In this document: positions 61,727-64,000 of the stretch, in pieces
Layout: each line of letters opens with the position of its first letter
Position numbering within the stretch: position 1 is the first letter of the stretch
Source of the DNA: Trichoplusia ni
Lineage: Eukaryota > Arthropoda > Insecta > Lepidoptera > Noctuidae
Assembly (NCBI RefSeq): GCF_003590095.1
Contig: NC_039499.1
Location: 5,146,001 to 5,210,000 of the forward strand
Direction of reading: 5' to 3'
DNA: 64,000 nucleotides
Notes under the pieces: generated by a model
What the model was told of the DNA's origin: nothing
What the model saw: only the letters and a program-made list of their open reading frames with translations
Database searches by the model: none
Translations under genes and position numbers: made by a program

Positions 61727-63823
61727 TTAATCTGCTTTCTTCGCTTTCTGCTTCTGTTGCTTGGCTTTCGGTTTCGAGGGGTAGATCACGAACAGCGCCA
61801 ACTGCGACGCGCAGAGAGCCACCGCGACGATGTTCTGAATCTGAAATTCATAAGTGGGTAGTACGTTAATAATGCGATATGAAAAAACAACCTGTATATT
61901 ATTGAGTGGTATAAGCCTTAAGGGCGATGAATATGTTACTTCTAAGTTAGGGACAACTTAATATCAAGACTAGCTGACCCAGCAAACTTTGTTTTGTCAA
62001 GGTGCAGAAAAAAACATTAAATACAAATGAAAATAAAATCTAAGGAGTGGGAAAAATAGATATTGTCCTATTCTGAGACCTACCCAATACGCACAAAAAT
62101 TTCATGAGAAACGGTCGAGCCCTTTTGGAGGAGTTCAATTTCATTCACCGTGTCACGAGAATTTTATACATCAGTCATCAATATAAATTCCAAAATTATA
62201 AAATCTGTCCACTCCCTTAGTGGACTAAACATTTGAAATATAAAGATCAGAGTAGATGATGTAATTTTCGTGTGAATACACGTAACTGATGTCATCAACA
62301 TAATCTCATGATTAGTACGTGTTGTTGAGAAACGTGCCGTTAATCTTCGATAAGGCGATAGGCATATCTCATTGATTTATCATTCCGATTTAGTATAGCA
62401 CAGGATGAATTGGCAATTTTTTGTCAATTGACGATATCACGGCATGTTTTGGAATATCAGCTGATTAGGTACATGTTTTTAAATGTGGGTGGGTACGTGG
62501 GTATACCTCACTACTGCTGCGCACCACTATGTGTCAAAGTAAAATTACTGTGGGTGTGGCAGAGAGGTGCAACTCTATGCTTTGTATTACGCTATCACAC
62601 TTCAGTATTACTTAAGGTAGGTAGAGGGAGATGGTAGGTAGACGCTCATATCAACTTTTTAATAGGTAAATATTGTTTTGTTTTTAAGAGTGAGTAAAGC
62701 CGCATCAGAGGCTATACAAGCAGTTTAAACTATGACATCGAGTTGTACTTTAACATAGTAACATATTTGTGGTGCAGCGACCATTGCGCTGGATACAATA
62801 TTATCGATTGGACACAATTAATCTAAGCTTATTGATCTATAATCAGTAGGTAATTATATCTTACGTAATAATTTCATGACAATGACCAGCAAATTTAAGG
62901 TAGGTATTGTTCTTAATATTAATTAAGCGTATGATGATATAGTTAGGTACCGTAGACAACAAAAGTTGATAAACAATTCAAATTCACGAACAGAAATAAA
63001 TATGATTTCCTTAATTTTGAATCTATAGTAACTGTGGGTGTTACGCGGGCTTTCAGTAGAAGAAAGAAGGACTACGAAACAGACTATATACGATAATTTG
63101 TCAGGTTATATTTATTTTTGTATTTTTCAACGTTATTTAATACTATCAACGGTAACCTTTACCTAAGTTTTTAATACATATTATAATAGACATTTGTTGC
63201 TCACTGTACACCACTATCTACTATATTAAACGTCTAATCTTTGTGTGATGATTGATATACTAGCCATTGTTACGATATAAAGATACCATATTATTTCATT
63301 TACCCTAAATACAGGTTTTGATTGCTTCACGTATTTGGCAGAAAATTAAGTCGGATAGTCAGAATATATAATAATTAACTATGTAAACAACGTTCCGCGA
63401 TTTCCCATTTTTTTGAGTTAAGAGGAGGATTCCTTTTGGAGACCAACATCCTTGGAGGGAAAGTGGGTATTGTCTGGGTATTGACCTTTACTGACTAAAC
63501 CTGAACCGCCGTACAACGTATTCCGGTTAAGATGTATGCGTGGCTATACTTTGATCTACCCTGGGGTGTTCAAGCTTTGATGAATTGCTAACGAGAAAAC
63601 TGGACTGCATCGTGCTAGTACTCGGGACTTGGACTATGATCTAGGGACTCTAGGGAGTTGAGAATTAGATCAAAGCTTGATTGAATTGGCTTTGTATACT
63701 TACAACAAGGAACTTATTCCTAAGAATGATGCCGTAGACCAGCCACGCGAAGGTCACGATGGCACCGGACAGGATAATGGGGAACGGCAAGCCCTCCGTG
63801 CTCTGGTTCTTAATGATGTCTTT
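61727..63823 (-). CDS. slv: SWEET sugar transporter, C-terminal exons (gene continues beyond window)
   Basis: Membrane sugar uniporter of the SWEET/MtN3 family (Drosophila saliva). Two minus-strand exons are in the window, 63704-63823 and 61727-61840. They encode the last 77 residues in phase 0, and the upstream exons lie past the right edge. The first opens KDIIKNQSTEGLPFPIILSG, with the family's STEGLPFP motif at the start of the second MtN3 repeat, then AIVTFAWLVYGIILRNKF. The second gives the last helix IQNIVAVALCASQLALFVIY and a Lys/Gln-rich cytosolic tail ending KKAD. The 1.86-kb intron between them holds a truncated repeat near 61968-62170 opening CTAGCTGACCCAGCAAACTT. The 63824-64000 stretch is intron. 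Missing: both N-terminal helical bundles and the start codon. Confidence 0.88.
61968..62170 (+). repeat. Interspersed retroelement fragment
   Basis: The opening ACTAGCTGACCCAGCAAACT and the later CAAAAATTTCATGAGAAACG match the start and 3' part of another insect truncated-repeat family. It lies inside the SWEET intron. Confidence 0.4.
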
Positions 63824-64000
63824 CTGTAAACGAAATGCACAAAATATAAGGAAACTGATATTTGGTTTAGGCTCGAATGCGTAACTTAATTTTACAATAT
63901 TTAAATGTCGTTCTGTCCCTATTGCTTTTAAATGTAACTAAGCAATGGCTAGATACTTGCTCTCGAATATTCAATTAATGAATTTGTGAATATGGAAAGA

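Overview
The window is nuclear DNA of an insect, very probably a moth (Lepidoptera, perhaps Noctuoidea). All genes have many short exons with AT-rich introns. The introns carry repeat families I associate with lepidopteran genomes: truncated elements opening with a 'TTGCCCGCGACTTCG' motif, a SINE with a 'CAGTCGCTCCTTGTAAA' core, a tRNA-related SINE, and a retroposon tail 'CCAGCAGTGGACTGC..GATAGGCTGATGATG'. Thioredoxin reductase ends in Cys-Cys rather than Cys-Sec, as in other insects.

Layout. 1-4.4 kb: intergenic, with a 1.6-kb Harbinger-like DNA transposon that contains a decayed LINE fragment. 4.4-6.6 kb (-): short-chain dehydrogenase of the sniffer/C-factor type. 6.5-18.7 kb (+): thioredoxin reductase with two alternative first exons (cytosolic and mitochondrial) and one U12-type intron. 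20.0-24.4 kb (-): secreted matrix metalloproteinase. 25.0-33.6 kb (+): CFAP251/WDR66, a ciliary WD-repeat protein. 34.7-35.3 kb (-): BCL7-like SWI/SNF subunit. 36.1-43.2 kb (+): mitofusin (Marf). 44.9-46.8 kb (-): SAC3-domain (SAC3D1-like) protein. 47.3-47.9 kb: a 580-bp Harbinger deletion derivative with clean inverted repeats and TTA duplications. 48.9-59.5 kb (-): full-length but divergent 2-oxoglutarate dehydrogenase E1. 61.7-63.8 kb (-): last two exons of a SWEET sugar transporter that continues past the right edge.

I rebuilt every gene exon by exon. In each complete gene the exon lengths sum to an intact reading frame: SDR 244 aa, TrxR 494/522 aa, MMP 509 aa, CFAP251 1061 aa, BCL7 133 aa, Marf 771 aa, SAC3D1-like 379 aa, OGDH-like 1006 aa. 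The genes do not form an operon or a single pathway. TrxR (mitochondrial isoform), Marf and OGDH all act in or on mitochondria, but nothing in the sequence shows that this grouping is more than chance. Neighbouring genes alternate strand, giving head-to-head pairs (SDR/TrxR, MMP/CFAP251, BCL7/Marf) and tail-to-tail pairs with nearly overlapping polyadenylation signals (TrxR/MMP, Marf/SAC3D1-like).

The most notable signals are the U12-type intron and dual first exons of TrxR, three GC-AG introns (two in MMP, one in CFAP251), the divergent OGDH, a retroposon tail lying directly against an OGDH 3' splice site, and a nested tandem-duplicated repeat block in an OGDH intron. I found no CRISPR array, rRNA, functional tRNA gene, bacterial-type cluster or clearly novel system.
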